Source: Impatiens glandulifera
Taxonomy: Eukaryota > Streptophyta > Magnoliopsida > Ericales > Balsaminaceae
Direction: 5' to 3'
DNA: 64,000 bases
NCBI RefSeq assembly: GCF_907164915.1
Contig: NC_061863.1
Span: 10,169,882 to 10,233,881 of the forward strand
Under the pieces are notes generated by a model. The model worked only from the letters and a program-made list of their open reading frames with translations. It made no database searches and was not told where the DNA came from. Of this stretch, positions 10,859 to 22,812 are shown one piece after another. The translations under genes and the position numbers were made by a program. Within the stretch, counting starts at the first letter, position 1, and each line of letters begins with the position of its first letter.

Positions 10859-12830
10859 ATTATTCAATCAATACTAATAGGATCCTAAAATTTTAGTTTT
10901 GAAATTCTTTATTAATTTAAATTAAACGTTTTAAAATTACAAATTTTATATTGTTATTCATACTAAATTTATATTAAAAAATGTATGTAAGAAGATTAAA
11001 GTAATAGTAGTATGAAAGGTTCAATACTAATTATAAGATATATTATTAATGGTTAGTAAATATGATATTAATTTATTTGTCTTACTTAATATAATATATT
11101 GTATTACTATGAATACTAAAAATATGTAATTAATTAAAATAAAATTTGTTTAATTCATTACGCTTCTAAAACTTATTGAAAAAAAAAGAAACCAAAGATT
11201 GTAAAAAAAAAAGGAAAAAAGTGTTTGTCTAAAAATAAAAATTAAAGTTGATAAAAATAAAAAAAGATGAGTGAATATAATTCTCTCTCCATATAAACTT
11301 GAGAACTATGAAAATAAGTTCTTAAATTTTTATGAATGTGTAAAACTTTATAAAAAAAAAAAATATTTTCACCCTTATTTATATTAAATAGTCAAATTTT
11401 TTAATTTTTTAAAAGACTGAATTTTTATTATAATATATATTTTAAAATAAATATAATATAATATAATATTTAAATTTGCAAGGATGGGATTACAAGAATT
11501 CTTCTGAGTAAATATAATAATGCTTAACTTTAATGATTAACTTTAAAAAACTGAGTTCTCGCACCAAGATGTATTACCTGTTTTTGGTAGACTAAAGGGT
11601 CAAATTATTAATTCATGAACTTACCACCAATAGGACAAAAAATAATATTCAAAAGTAGTTAAAAATTTTCGTCGCCATAAAATTATCCTAGTCAACAAAA
11701 ACTAAAAACATATTAATCAACCTAGAAAAATACCACAATTAATAGTCACGATTGTGCAAACCGCATTTAAAGATAGGTTAATCAATAAGAGAGGTAAATT
11801 TATCTTAATTAATAGTCTTTAACTCCGGTTTTATAAATGTGAACAAATGATTTTTAAAAAGAAGGTCGTAGTATTGCTCTCTCTCTATATATAGTTGGTG
11901 ATGTTGATGTAAATTTATATAAGAGTCTCGATTATGAGACGTCTAAGATAAAAGTCAATACATGGATCTCGACTGCGACGTCAATATGTAAAAGTGATTT
12001 TTTTTCTTGTTCTCCTCAATTTTGGAATAAAAATCATTCCTATAATGTGCACACAATAAGGTAGAGACTCATATACAACTTATGTCAGTAGATGTGTATT
12101 TATTTTAGTTTCATTATAGTTTGGAATTATAAACATTTTCTTTTTATCATGTGTAGACAATTTGGTGTAACCAAGAATAAAACTAACTCATTTACACTTC
12201 ATTATTTTGTTTAATAATTTTTTTCATGCTAGTATGTGTACATATTTTTTTAGAACTTTTAGTGCTTATTTAACTACATAAATAAAGCTAACTCATTTAT
12301 ACTTCATGATTCTTTGAAATATTGTTGTCGTGCTCTTATATGTTAGCATGTTTCACGTTCTTACTTATTAACATAAATTATGAATTTTTATGGATCTTCA
12401 TAAAGAATACGATATTAGACCATAGAAAGTCATTAAAAAGTATATGAAACTTGGTTTGACTTATATTTATTTTTATTCATATTGATGATTTAGCTTTTGT
12501 TGCTTTATTTGACACGTTTTTATTCAATATTTTCTAACCTATTATAAATTTATTTTTTTATTAGAAATTATGTGTATTAATTGTTATCATATAAATATTA
12601 ATGTCCAATTAATGTGATCTATTAAAGTTTAAAGATTATGAGCTTATTTAAAATCTATAATAAATATGGGGATATATTTGTGTAAAAGCATAAATACCAT
12701 TTACTATTTCGTTGAAAGATTGAATACTAAATGGGTATATTTAGGTTAGGTCCCAACCAATATAAATTGCTTACATATTATGTTAAACTTATTAGACTGA
12801 AAGGTAAATGTTCTCTCTCAAGAACATTCA
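10859..12830. other. AT-rich intergenic DNA, no gene seen (unit X at 10890-11480)
   Basis: No coding frame of interest. The part 10890-11480 is a diverged copy of 26610-28140 (minus the MITE there) and a close copy of 50790-51375, so it is an old repeat family without recognisable ends. The rest shows short A/T runs only. Copy B differs by a 29-bp segment present at about 52305 and absent at about 12408. Confidence 0.6.
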
Positions 12831-13050
12831 AGGGCTATCGATAAAGGGATTAAAGACTTCAACTCCACCCAAAATCGAGAGAAGATCCGAAGAACAACGA
12901 AGAACGACTTAATGAACTGTTCTTCATTATTCATGTACATTTCCGCAACTATAAATTATCTCAATTTATCAATATAGAGTATTAAAATTATAAAACTAAA
13001 GAATAAAAGATTTAAAATGAATATTTTAATAAGTGGTATCAGATCATTAT
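12831..13050 (+). repeat. LTR 3' end with primer-binding-like site
   Basis: The stretch around AGAAGATCCGAAGAACAACG, GAACGACTTAATGAAC and GTACATTTCCGCAACTATAA is also found at 57205-57343, where it ends an LTR-like unit with ATTCTAACA. Here it is followed at 13036 by TGGTATCAGATC, one base off the Met-tRNA primer site. It looks like the end of a decayed 5' LTR; no gag follows. Confidence 0.45.
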
Positions 13051-14280
13051 TTAGGTCAAACTATTGAAATTTAAGTTTATTAAAATTTAAGAATATGATC
13101 AAATGTTGTTTAAATACATTGTTGATATTATTCAAAAGAAAACTATCATAGTTTTAGTTAGGAAATTAAAAATTAATTTATAAGATCTTGAAAGAATGTA
13201 AAAGAGTTAAATAAAGGAATTTTTCATCGAAAATTTTGAAGTAAGGAACAAAAGATATCAAATTCATGTAAGAGGAAATTGAACATGTTTTGATTAAAGA
13301 ATTAGGATTAGGAACGGTTCACTTTGTATAATTGGATATAATACATGAATATCTAAACTTATGATAAAGAAGTTTATGATAAAGAAGTTTATGATAAAGA
13401 AGTTGATGCATGAAATCGTAATGTGATTTTATTAATTATCCAAATATATATATTTTTTTATTTTTTAAAATTATTTATTTATTTAATTATTATAATTAAT
13501 TAAGTAAATTTAATTTTGAATAATATTTATCTCTTTAAAATATTTATCAATATATGATTAAAGAAAAATGTTTATTTATTTTAAAGTAATAAATATCTAA
13601 AGATTAAGGAAATAAATAAAAGTTCATATATCTATAAAAGAAATAAAGTAAATTTTACATTTATTTATAAAGAAAATAGATTGTAAGAATTTATATTAAG
13701 AGATTAATGTTATATATATTTAAGTATATACACATATTATTCACAATTAATTAAGAAATTTCATAACTTACTTAATATATTAATTATTTATAGATTAAAG
13801 AATTATGACTAATTAAAGAATGAATTATATACCTCAACTATTATAATTAATTAAATAATTCAGATTTCAGATTATTAAGTAATTAAATAATTTAAAATAA
13901 TGAGAAATATTTGAATCGTGAGTAAAATCACAATTATTTGTTTTATGTTAGACGTATATGAAAATTATGCAATTTTGATAATTAAAACAATATTTGGATT
14001 TGTAGTATTAATAACTGTAATCCTGGAAAAACTCCTTTGTGTAGGTTCTGTGAAAATATGGAGGTTCAAGAATTTATTTTAAAATAAAAAATTATTTTTA
14101 AAAGATTTTATGGATTCTTAACGTATTTTAAAATTAATTAAAAATAATTAACTTTGTAGATTAATTTTAAATAATTCAAAGAATTTTGATAATCAAATCA
14201 CAATTTGTTTAAAAAAATTCATTTTGTTTAAATTAATTAAATATAATTAATTTAAAAAATATTATTTATTTTGATATAAA
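13051..14280. other. AT-rich DNA with a 15-bp tandem repeat, no gene seen
   Basis: Possibly the decayed interior of the element whose LTR end lies just before. A 15-bp unit (TTATGATAAAGAAGT) is repeated three times at about 13360-13404; copy B (53325-53354) has two units. Copy B also holds about 150 bp of AT-rich sequence (53709-53860) that is missing here near 13760. Confidence 0.5.
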
Positions 14281-15135
14281 GTCGCCAATTAAATTTTAAA
14301 AATCAATAAAAGTTGGCATACATGGTACACACGTATTAACTAGAGCTTCTTTTAGTTCATTTTGAGAAAAACGACTTAGCGTCATTTCATTAAAAAATTT
14401 CAAACACGGGAAAAAAAACCACGAGTTTAAGAGATTATTTTAGACAGACCTATAATGATTTTGAAGTCGTAACATTCTGAATAAAAGCTAAAAATTTAAA
14501 AACGTAAATGAATTATCTAATTACAATGTTTTCAATTCTAGTGAGTTAAAATAACGGTAAATTTTAGTTCTTGCAGATATTCCAGTTCTGCTCCGTGCTT
14601 AGAATTCTTCTCCACGTTTCCGCGAGGGCGCTGCAATCCGATACAATATCTTTCCATAACTCTTCAACGCTCCTGTGGGTTCTGCCATATACCCTTGCAT
14701 TCCCTTATTGCCAAATATTATACACCACTACTCCAAAGCCGCATTTGAACACGCTTGTTGCAAATCTATTTCCCTTGGTTTTGATTAGTTCATAGTTTTG
14801 GGATACCCAGGAAAGGGCTTTCGTACTTCATCCTCCATACCCGTTTCAAAAACGATCTCTACTTATAAAGTTGACTTTTGAAAATCGATTATATAATGTT
14901 TGAGTTTTAACCGATTATTCTTCTGGTCCTAAGCATGCATAAGGTTTGTGCATTATTTAAAATATTGAAACAAAAATATTTAAATACTGATATTTGTTGT
15001 TGATGATTGTTTATGAAGGAAATACCTGAAGAATATCAGTCATTTTTTAAAGGCATTAGGGTTTAGAAATAAACACCACACGAACCTTTGTTAAAATATT
15101 TTTATGAAAATATCCCAAAAATATTTTCCCCCTTT
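14281..15135 (+). repeat. LTR-family fragment ('GTCGCCAATT' family), copy A
   Basis: Starts about AAAGTCGCCAATTAAATTTT and matches 17290-17700 and 54381-55260. Landmarks: GGGAAAGGGCTT, TTCATCCTCCATACCCG and AATATCAGTCATTTTTTAAAGG. The family looks like the LTR of a plant retrotransposon, lineage not recognised. It is interrupted by a short LINE (14357-14788). Homology with copy B stops near 15132. Confidence 0.55.
14357..14788 (-). mobile_element. Short 5'-truncated LINE with target duplication, copy A
   Basis: Minus strand carries the LINE 3' UTR and the last codons of ORF2, as at 8505-9180. It sits inside the LTR-family fragment; TTAGTTCAT occurs on both sides (about 14354-14362 and 14788-14796) and the undisturbed LTR sequence is seen at 17380. 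Only about 430 bp were copied. The same insertion is in copy B at about 54459-54890. Confidence 0.75.
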
Positions 15136-16040
15136 GTCTCAAGAATCACATTTTGATTTTTCCCCTTTTAGAAATGCCCCTAGTATGACTAAGTTGTTTA
15201 AATTGCATGATGCATGGAGGTATCACTAGCTTATGGCCAAAATCCGGATGAATGCAAACTTGAAAAATGATCCTAGTAAAGACTAAGGTATTTTTTATTT
15301 TGCGCGATACAAGATTGAGTTGTTAGCTTAGGCTATAATGATTGAATGCATTTTTCAAAATCCCCTTAGTAAAGACTATGTTATTTCAATTTTTGGTGAT
15401 TTAGTTATTAACTCTGGACAAAAATGATTGAATACATTTTTTGAAATGCCCCTAGAAAAGACTAGAGTATTTAATATTTTTGGTGATGCCAAAGTTCTGG
15501 AAGATCTAGATCCCGTCGTCGCATGGTTAACTCTAGATTAAAACATCTTCAACATTTTAAAACTCGTGAAATGTTTGGACTATTTTAGAGAGGTTGATTT
15601 CAGCTCGTCTTTCTTTTTCTCGACACAAAAGAAATTATCTAGAGTAAGTTCCCAATTATATACAAGCAATCGCTTTTAAAAATAGTTATTTTATAACCGG
15701 AGTTTGACTCACAATGAAGATTTCAATATTTTGAGCTGGTCATCTCTTAGGACAAATATTTCGGAATTTCATTTACATGTGCCCCTTCTTTATTTAAAGA
15801 GATATCCTTGAAACTCTAAGCTTGAGTGGGATATACTCGAGGTGTTTGATCAAATTGATAAGCCTAGCAAAATTTCCCAATAGTTATTTTATACGGAAGA
15901 TGATTGAAATTACATTTTGGATCGTCACTTTCTCTAAGACGATTTCTGGATTAATCTTTAAATTCTAAACTTTATATATCCTTATTTATAATGTAAATAA
16001 ATATTAATTAATGTTTTCAAAAATATGAAAGAAGTGATCA
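15136..16040. other. Unclassified repeat-like DNA, no gene seen
   Basis: Moderate GC compared with its surroundings. Phrases such as CCCCTAGTATGACTAAG, CCTTAGTAAAGACTATG and CCCCTAGAAAAGACTAG recur at about 15177, 15362 and 15450, pointing to diverged internal repeats. No open frame, no ends recognised. Confidence 0.4.
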
Positions 16041-16738
16041 AAATTCAAAAAATATGACAAATCTTCAAATGACACATCACGCGGGGAGTGTGTGACTCTC
16101 TTAGATGACAATAAAAATGGTAAGTGTATTTATTCGAGAGTCATTATTATGTTAACTATATTTTGATAATTAACATTAATATTTAATCTTCGTAGGAGAG
16201 GACTACGGGTAAGGTGCCATTGCACATTAACCCTTTCTACGAAAAACATAGTAAAAAAGGAACAGGTGATGACTCTACTTGTGTGGTGGATCCCCATATA
16301 CATGAGAAAATTGTAAGTGTACTTCATATTTCACTTACTTATTGATGTTATAATTAACTAATTAACTTTTGTTTCATTTATTAGGATGCGATGCATCAAA
16401 TGCTCGAGAGAAATCCCGATATGTCCGATTATGGGATAACCGAGAACGTTTTTGGACGACAAGGGCACACGAGGGTCATTGTAATGGGATCCGGGGTGAG
16501 GCCCACCCAGTTTAGAGGAGATTTGCGGGATGGAAGTCAATCGCATTGGAGGGATCAAGAGTACGTGCATTTGAATACTAAATTACAAAAGGAGACTTCA
16601 AAAAGAGAACATCTGGAGTGTCTAGTACTTGAAACACAAAGACAAATAGAAAGACAAAGAAAAGAATTCTAGAACCAGCTGGCAACGTTTATGGCGAGAT
16701 CTCCTCCACCTCCACCATCAGATCAGTGTGGTATATGA
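16041..16738 (+). pseudogene. CACTA/En-Spm-associated protein (Transposase_24-like), three exons
   Basis: Three exons are supported by GT-AG introns (16120-16195 and 16313-16384). Exon 1 (partial) gives NLQMTHHAGS, exon 2 KVPLHINPFYEKHSKKGTG and VVDPHIHEKI, exon 3 MLERNPDMSDYG, VFGRQGHTRVIVMGSGVRP and a coiled-coil end (LETQRQIERQRKEF). This order (T-H-x-x-G-S block, 'H-x-K-x-G' block, G-x-G-V-x-P block, coiled coil) is that of the plant transposase family often carried by CACTA elements. A stop at 16670-16672 precedes a further in-frame LATFMARSPPPPPSDQ, and the N-terminus is missing, so it is probably a remnant. Direction and splicing are inferred from sequence. Confidence 0.65.
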
Positions 16739-16984
16739 TATATTATTTAGACTTGCTTTTATCTTTTAATACATTGATTGGTATATTGGATGATTGAGAT
16801 TTTGGTTTATTAAATAATTGTATTTTTTGGATGAATAGAGATTTAAATTTATTGGATAATTATATTTTTGAGATTTTGGTAAATGAAATTCGGTGTTTTT
16901 AATTTGTGTGTAATTTATGTCTGAAATTGATTGGTTTAAATAGGTAATATTCAGTTTACAATCATTTTGTTTACAAAAAAAATC

Positions 16985-17230
16985 ATCAAAGTCGAGAGAA
17001 ATAGGCTTCTGCTCTCAATTAATATATATTATTTTCTCCGAGAACATTTATAAATCTCTCGTTAATAAATTAAACTCTTCATCGAGAGTCTTTGATTTCC
17101 CTCATAAATACTCTCTTCTTTTCACCGAGAGCCTTTGATTGCCCTCGCAAATACTTATCTATGAGAGTTGAATATGCCCTCGCAAATACTCTCTTCTTTT
17201 CACTAACAACTGTATTACCGAGACACTTCG
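16985..17230. repeat. CACTA-like subterminal repeats
   Basis: Short units around CGAGAG / CTCTCG with CCCTCGCAAATACTCTCTTC recur several times, some inverted (for example 17080-17215). CACTA elements have such repeats next to their ends, and the remnant gene lies just upstream. No CACTA terminus was found before the LTR-family sequence resumes at about 17290. Confidence 0.5.
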
Positions 17231-17289
17231 AAACATTTATCACCCTTGATGAAGACTATCACCGAAGCCATTTGGACTTTTTCCGAGGG

Positions 17290-18260
17290 TTTATATTTGA
17301 AATAGAGTCGCCAATTGATTTTTAAAAATCAATAAAAGGTTGAATACGTGTATAAACGTATTGCCTAGAGTCTCTTTTAGTTCGTAAGTTGGTGAAACTC
17401 GGGAAAGGGCTTCCGCGCTTCATCCCCCGTATCGATATTAAAAACGGTCTCTAGTTATAAATTTAACTTTTAAAAATCAGTTGTATCATGTTTTATTTAT
17501 ACCAACTATTCTTCTAATCCTAATCATAAGATTTGTGCATTTTTTAAAATATTGTAATAGCAATATTTAAATTGCTGAGTTCGTTGACTTAGGGGACATA
17601 CTTGAATAACATCAGTCATTTTTAAAGGCAATAAGGTTAAACATAAATCTCAAACAATCCTTTATCGAATTTATTTTGTGGAAATATCCCAAAAATATTT
17701 TTAAAGTATTTTCTAAATTTCAAAGATTTTTTTAGAAAATGATTTAAAGTCCCAAAATTACAAAAATAATTTTAAATTTTGAAAAGGTGAAACAAAATGG
17801 CTTTACGGTTGGAGTCCTACGCCTTGGGTTCGTGTCTAAGGGTCGGGGTCTAAAAACCCTCAGTCTAGGTCAAGGATCGGGATCTTTGGTTGGATAGTCA
17901 AAGTTCATCGGTCTAGGGGTTAAGGACTCTCGGTCATTGGATAAGATCCTTAGTTTGGGTGTACAAACCCACTAGTCCTAGGTTTAAGAAGTCTTGGTTA
18001 GGGTCGAGATTTCTCGGTCCTAGGTGGAGGTTGTCGGTCATAGGTTCGGGAGTCCTCGGTCCTAGGTTAGACCTTTCAATCTTAGGTTGTACCTCTCAGT
18101 TCTAGATGTAATAATCCTCGGTCGGACATCTTGGTCCTAACTCAAGAACATCGGTCGGTAATCTCGATTCTAGCTCAAGAACATCGGTCGGACGTCTCGG
18201 TCTTATTGAAATTCGGTCTAGGATCCTCGGTCCTAGACTAACAAGCCTCAATCCTCAAAA
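17290..18260 (+). repeat. LTR-family fragment ('GTCGCCAATT' family) with GGTCCTAGG-type repeats
   Basis: 17290-17700 matches 14281-15135 and 54381-55260 without the LINE insertion, so it gives the empty site. From about 17800 to 18250 the sequence is built of irregular 25-45 bp units around CGGTCCTAGG and CAAGAACATCGGTCGG; the same kind of stretch is at 55330-55676 and 57137-57200. No coding frame. Confidence 0.55.
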
Positions 18261-20015
18261 ATACCAAAGTTCAATTTTTTAATTCATTCTTTTAGCTTGA
18301 AGTCTTTGATCCAAGGGTTTGGGTAGTTTCACAAAGCTCCTAAGAACATGTATATCATCATCTCAAGGTATTAATCAACTTATATTATGATCAAATAGTT
18401 CAAAAGAGTTTGTGTCAAAAATTGGATTTTTTATTTTAATGTTGTTTGACGAGAAATGACTTATCCAATAGCTTTCTTATATCTCATATACTTGATTGGT
18501 ACCAAAACAAGAACACTAACTGTTCGTTTTGACCAAATCAAGAATTTAAAAAATTTAATTATTTTGAAAATTTTGATTTTTGATCAAACATGATCGGGAT
18601 GGATCAAACATGATCCAAATAGTTTCTCGACATGATTACAATCAAGTAGGGATGCTTTCTAGGTTGTGATTCAAAAGAATTAGCCCAAGAACAACAAATG
18701 TATTGTTTTATAAATTTGAATTATTCTATTTTTGGTTGATTAATTGTCTCTAACCTATCTAGAAAGTTCATAAATGATCCTAGGAACAATATCCAACCAT
18801 AAAATACCATAAACAGTAAGCATAAAAACTTATGTAATTTGAAATATTCAAATTGTAAATATGAATTAGAGGAAGATTGGAATATTACCGAGGATTAGAG
18901 AACACTCCTTGATCTTTAGGGAAACATTTGGAATGCTCAGATCCAAGTTTTAAGGCTTTAAACATTTTTTCTGTAAATAGCGATCTAAACGTGGAGATTG
19001 GATTCCTTGGCTTTGGAATTACTCAAGGGGCTATTTATAGATGCCCAAGGTCGTCTACTTCTCGGGCGCATGCGTCTTTAGGTTCAGCGGGCTACGCGGG
19101 CGCGCCTGGAGTATTGGATGACAATCCAGCGTTCATTTGATGGCTGTAGTTTCGGCTGTAAATTCTTCTTCCAATTTCGGCTACACCCGATTAATGATTT
19201 ATTTTAATTTTAAAACCTTAAGGGTTTGTATGAAATTGATTTTTTTCTTTCACTATTTTGGCTTTAATTTTTATCTATTTTAAATATACAAAATAGTCAA
19301 ATAAATATTGCAAATATTTTATCAGTTTTTTAATTTATATTTGTAGTGTAAATAAATAATTTTTGGAGATGAAATGAGCACCTCATTTCATATTAAATTA
19401 TTTATTTTAATTTTTGTTTCTTTCTAAAACTATTTTAAATAAATGAGTACAACGTTTACACCAAATAATTTTATTTTTATTATTCTGATCATTTTATTTA
19501 ATTAATTATGCTTTAATTATTATAATAATTAGTCTAATTAATTGTTTTATTGAGTTTTAGACATAAGATTAATTATTTTAATTTTTATTTATTTAAAAAA
19601 TCAAATTAATTATTTTAATTTTATAAATTAGTATTTAGATTTTTAATGTTTATACAAATATTATATATAATTATTAGAAGTATATATATTTATATTGAAG
19701 AGATTCAATATATATATATATTTATAAAAATGAATGATATATAATTATTTTATTAAAAATTTAAGCATAAACAATGTGAGACAAAATATAAAAATTTATA
19801 TATAAATTAGTGAGGAGAGAGACATGACTTATTGTGAAGGTGCTTGCATTAATTTATAAAAACTATTATAATAATATATAATTTTATATGTTTTTTTTTC
19901 TTCCATAAATTTGAGTGTAAGTTAAACCTTATAAACACTAAAAGTTTAATTTGACTATTTGTAAGTATTATCTTATCAATAATAATACGTATATAAATGC
20001 ATTCCAAAATATTAT
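18261..20015. other. AT-rich DNA, possible retrotransposon remnant, no gene seen
   Basis: A GC-richer patch at 19020-19130 (GGGGCTATTTATAGATGCCC, GGGCGCATGCG) resembles LTR promoter DNA but has no partner in the window. The rest is AT-rich with long T runs. The reading frames here are short or run into the LTR at 20016. Confidence 0.4.
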
Positions 20016-20496
20016 TATTGAGATGTCTTGAATTGATGATGCAAGGAAAGAGAATATTGAACAAAAAAAAAGTATATCTTTTTGGTGTGTAATCTTGATT
20101 TAAAGAAATAAGATTAATACAAAAGAAAATATGATATTTTATTATGGTAATATAACTAGGAAAGTATTGTGATAATATTTTGGAGATTATTTGCCAAAAT
20201 ATTCTGTTGACCAAGTTGAAGACTATTTAAAGATGCAGTCGGGCACTTCAGAAAGTTGAAGTTTTTGCCTTGAGAGCATCGTTTCCAGTCCCAGTTTTGT
20301 ATCTGTTAGGATTTCGGGAGACCGAGTGTTATATAAACTCGTGTCATAACCCTAGTTTGAATGGTTGTAATCTTTGTTCTGATCTCCTAATAAGATTTTC
20401 TCTTTCTAGTGGACGTAGCCAAGTTTTATCTTGGTGAACCACGTTAAAATTTGTGTTGTTCTTTATTGCTTACGTCATCTCACGCGTTTAGTTACA
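20016..20496 (+). repeat. Left LTR (481 bp)
   Basis: Begins TATTGAGATGTC where the right LTR has TGTTGAGATGTC, and ends CGTTTAGTTACA. Holds GTTATATAAACTCGTGTCAT (20330 region), the likely TATA box. Differs from the right LTR at many single bases, so this insertion is much older than the nested element. Confidence 0.85.
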
Positions 20497-20502
20497 AGAA
20501 AC

Positions 20503-20514
20503 TGGTATTAGAGC
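20503..20514 (+). other. Primer binding site (Met-tRNA type)
   Basis: TGGTATTAGAGC, one base different from the Ty1-copia standard, lies six bases after the left LTR and is followed by TTCAGG, as in many plant copia elements. Confidence 0.75.
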
Positions 20515-20639
20515 TTCAGGTTATTCGATTATTTGTTCTTTCAATTGAGATGGTAGTAGTAAAAATCAAGACGACAAGTTCAGAAGGAGAAGACAATGTG
20601 GCAAATCAAGACGCGAGCTTTGCTGAAACAACAGGGCTT

Positions 20640-21150
20640 TTAGAGGTCGCTGAAGTTGTCAACAGGAGTATAAATAACCATTGATATTGTCATTCCGGAG
20701 AAGAAGATAATGTGGCAGATCAAGATACGCGCTCTACTAAAACAACAAGGCTTATGGTGTAGCTGAAGTTATTGGTAGGAGTAGAACAACCGTTGAGATT
20801 GTCAATCTGGAGGAGAAGATAATGTGACAAATGAAGATGCGGGCTTCACTGAAACAACAAGGCTTATGGGGGTCGCTGAAGTTGTCAACAAGAGCAAAAA
20901 CAACCATTGGGATTGTCATTCTAGAAGAGAAGATAATATGGCAGATCAAGATGCGGGCTCTACTACAACGATATGACTTATGAGCTTACTGAAGTTATCG
21001 GTAGAAGTAGGACAACAATTGAGATTGTCATTCTGGAAGTTCAATATGCAGGCTCTACAAAAATGATAGGGCTAATGGGGTTGCTGAAGTTATCGGTAGG
21101 AGCAGAACAACCGTTGAGATTGCCATTCTGGAGGAGGTGAATACGTCAGA
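20640..21150 (+). repeat. Tandem array of about five ~113-bp units
   Basis: GAAGTTGTCAACAGGAG and its variants start units at about 20653, 20764, 20878, 20993 and 21085; each contains GTTGAGATTGTCATTCTGGA and AGATCAAGATGCGGGCTC forms. Stops occur in the units, so this is not a protein repeat now, although the first unit continues a frame from ATG 20549. Confidence 0.75.
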
Positions 21151-21329
21151 ACTATTCACGTATGAAGATACTGTATTCGGTTTTGAAGTTGCACAATGAT
21201 TTAAAACAATGGGAGTATTCAAGTCAAGGTGGAGATTTATTAAGTCGACTTGAATACTTGGGGTCAATAAAGGAGTTGTTAAGTTGTTTTGGAGACAACT
21301 CTAAATCTAGTAGAGAGATGTAGTAGATC

Positions 21330-22112
21330 ATCTGGGCCACCACTAGTATTGGCTAATGCCTCCAAGCCATCTCTAGCATTGACTAATACATCCGAGCCAT
21401 CTCTAGCATTGACTAATGCATCCAGGTCAACTCTAGCATTGACTAATGCATCCGGGCAAACTCTAGCATTAACTAATACATATGGGTCATCTCTGGCATT
21501 GATTAATAAATCTGGGCCATCTCTAGCATTGACTAATGCATCCGGGCCAACTCTGGCATTGACTAATGCATCCGGGCCATCTCTGACATTGACTAATGCA
21601 TCCGGGCCATCTCTGGCATTGACTAATGCATTTGGGCCATCTATGGCATTGACTAATGCATCCGGGCCATCTCTGGCATTGACTAATGCATCCGGGCCAT
21701 CTCTGGCATTAACTAATGTATCTGGGCCAACTCTGGCATTGACTAATGCATCCGAGCCAACTTTGGCATTGACTAATGCATCCGGACCAACTCTAGCATT
21801 TCTTAATGCATCCGGGCTATCTCTGGCATTGACTAATGCATCCGGGCCATCTCTGGCATTGACTAATGCATCCGGACCAACTCTGGCATTGACTAATGTA
21901 TCTGGGTCACAACTAACATTGACTAATGTATATGGGCCACATCTAACATTGATTAATGTATTTGGGCCAACTCTGACATTGACTAATCCATCTGGGCAAT
22001 CTCTAGCATTGACTAATACATCTGGGTCATCTCTAGCATTGACAAATGTATCTAGGCCATCTCTAGTATTGACAAATACATCTAGGTCACATCGAACATT
22101 GATTAATGTGTC
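21330..22112 (+). repeat. Tandem array of about 26 units of 30 bp (decapeptide LALTNASGPS)
   Basis: Unit consensus GCATCCGGGCCATCTCTGGC plus ATTGACTAAT. Since 30 is divisible by three and substitutions avoid stops, one frame stays open from 21289 to 22206 and reads LALTNASGPS with variants. No ATG stands at the head of the frame (it opens with TTG), and the array lies inside a non-autonomous LTR element, so translation is doubtful. Confidence 0.85.
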
Positions 22113-22245
22113 TGTGCTATTATGGTTTACAACAATGGAGTATTCAAGTCAAGGTAGAGATTTGTTGAGTAGACTTGAATATTTGGGTTACCTAAGAAGA
22201 TGTTAAGTTATCTTAGAGACAACTCTGGATTTAGAAGAGAGAGAC

Positions 22246-22812
22246 GAGTGCATCTAGGTCATCCGGCACCGACGAGTGCATCTGAGCCATCCGGCACCTG
22301 CGAGTGCTTCTGGGCCATCCGACACTAGCGAGTGCATCTGGGCCATCCAGTACCAATGAGTGCTTTTGGGTCATCCGACACCGGCGAGTGCATCTGGGCC
22401 ATCCAACACCTGCGAGTGCATCTGGGCCATCCAACACTAACGAGTGCTTATGGGCCATCCGACACCAACGAGTACATCTGGGCCATCCGCCACCGGCAAG
22501 TTCTTCTAGGCCATCCGACACCGGCGAGTGCATCTGGGCCATCTAGCACCGGTGAATGCATTTGGGACATCCAGCACTGGTGAGTACTTTTGGGCCATCC
22601 GACATCAGTGAGTGCTTTATGACCATCTGACACCGGTGAGTGCATCTGAGCCATCTAGCATCGACGTGTGCATCAGGGCCATCTGACACCGGCGAGTGTA
22701 TCTGGGCCATCCAACACTAGAGAGTGCTTCTGGGCCATCCGACACCGGCAAGTACATCTGGGCCATCCGGCACCGGCAAGTGCATCTGGGCCATCTAGCA
22801 TTGACAAATGCA
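22246..22812 (+). repeat. Tandem array of about 20 units of 28 bp
   Basis: Unit consensus GAGTGCATCTGGGCCATCCG plus ACACCGGC. The 28-bp period shifts the frame at each unit, so frames on both strands look open by chance. It shares the core GCATCTGGGCCATC with the 30-bp array just before it. Confidence 0.85.

Noticed and set aside
16358..16570. Minus-strand frame opposite the CACTA-associated gene
   Set aside because: Shadow of exon 3, whose plus-strand reading matches a known family and has splice sites.
17290..18260. Assignment of the 'GTCGCCAATT' family to a named gypsy lineage
   Set aside because: No coding sequence or confirmed LTR pair in the window; left unclassified.
19849..20214. 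121-codon minus-strand frame rich in I, N, K and F
   Set aside because: Runs across the left LTR border into AT-rich DNA; composition typical of noncoding AT sequence.
21289..22206. 305-codon frame as a host gene
   Set aside because: It opens with TTG, lies inside an LTR element and is entirely explained by a 30-bp array; kept as a finding, not as a CDS.
22231..22654. Overlapping frames on both strands (MAQMHSPVSDG-type repeats)
   Set aside because: Products of the 28-bp array, which stays open in several frames by composition.
21330..22812. Possible CRISPR array (28-30 bp repeats)
   Set aside because: Units are contiguous without unique spacers, and the surroundings are plant retrotransposon DNA.
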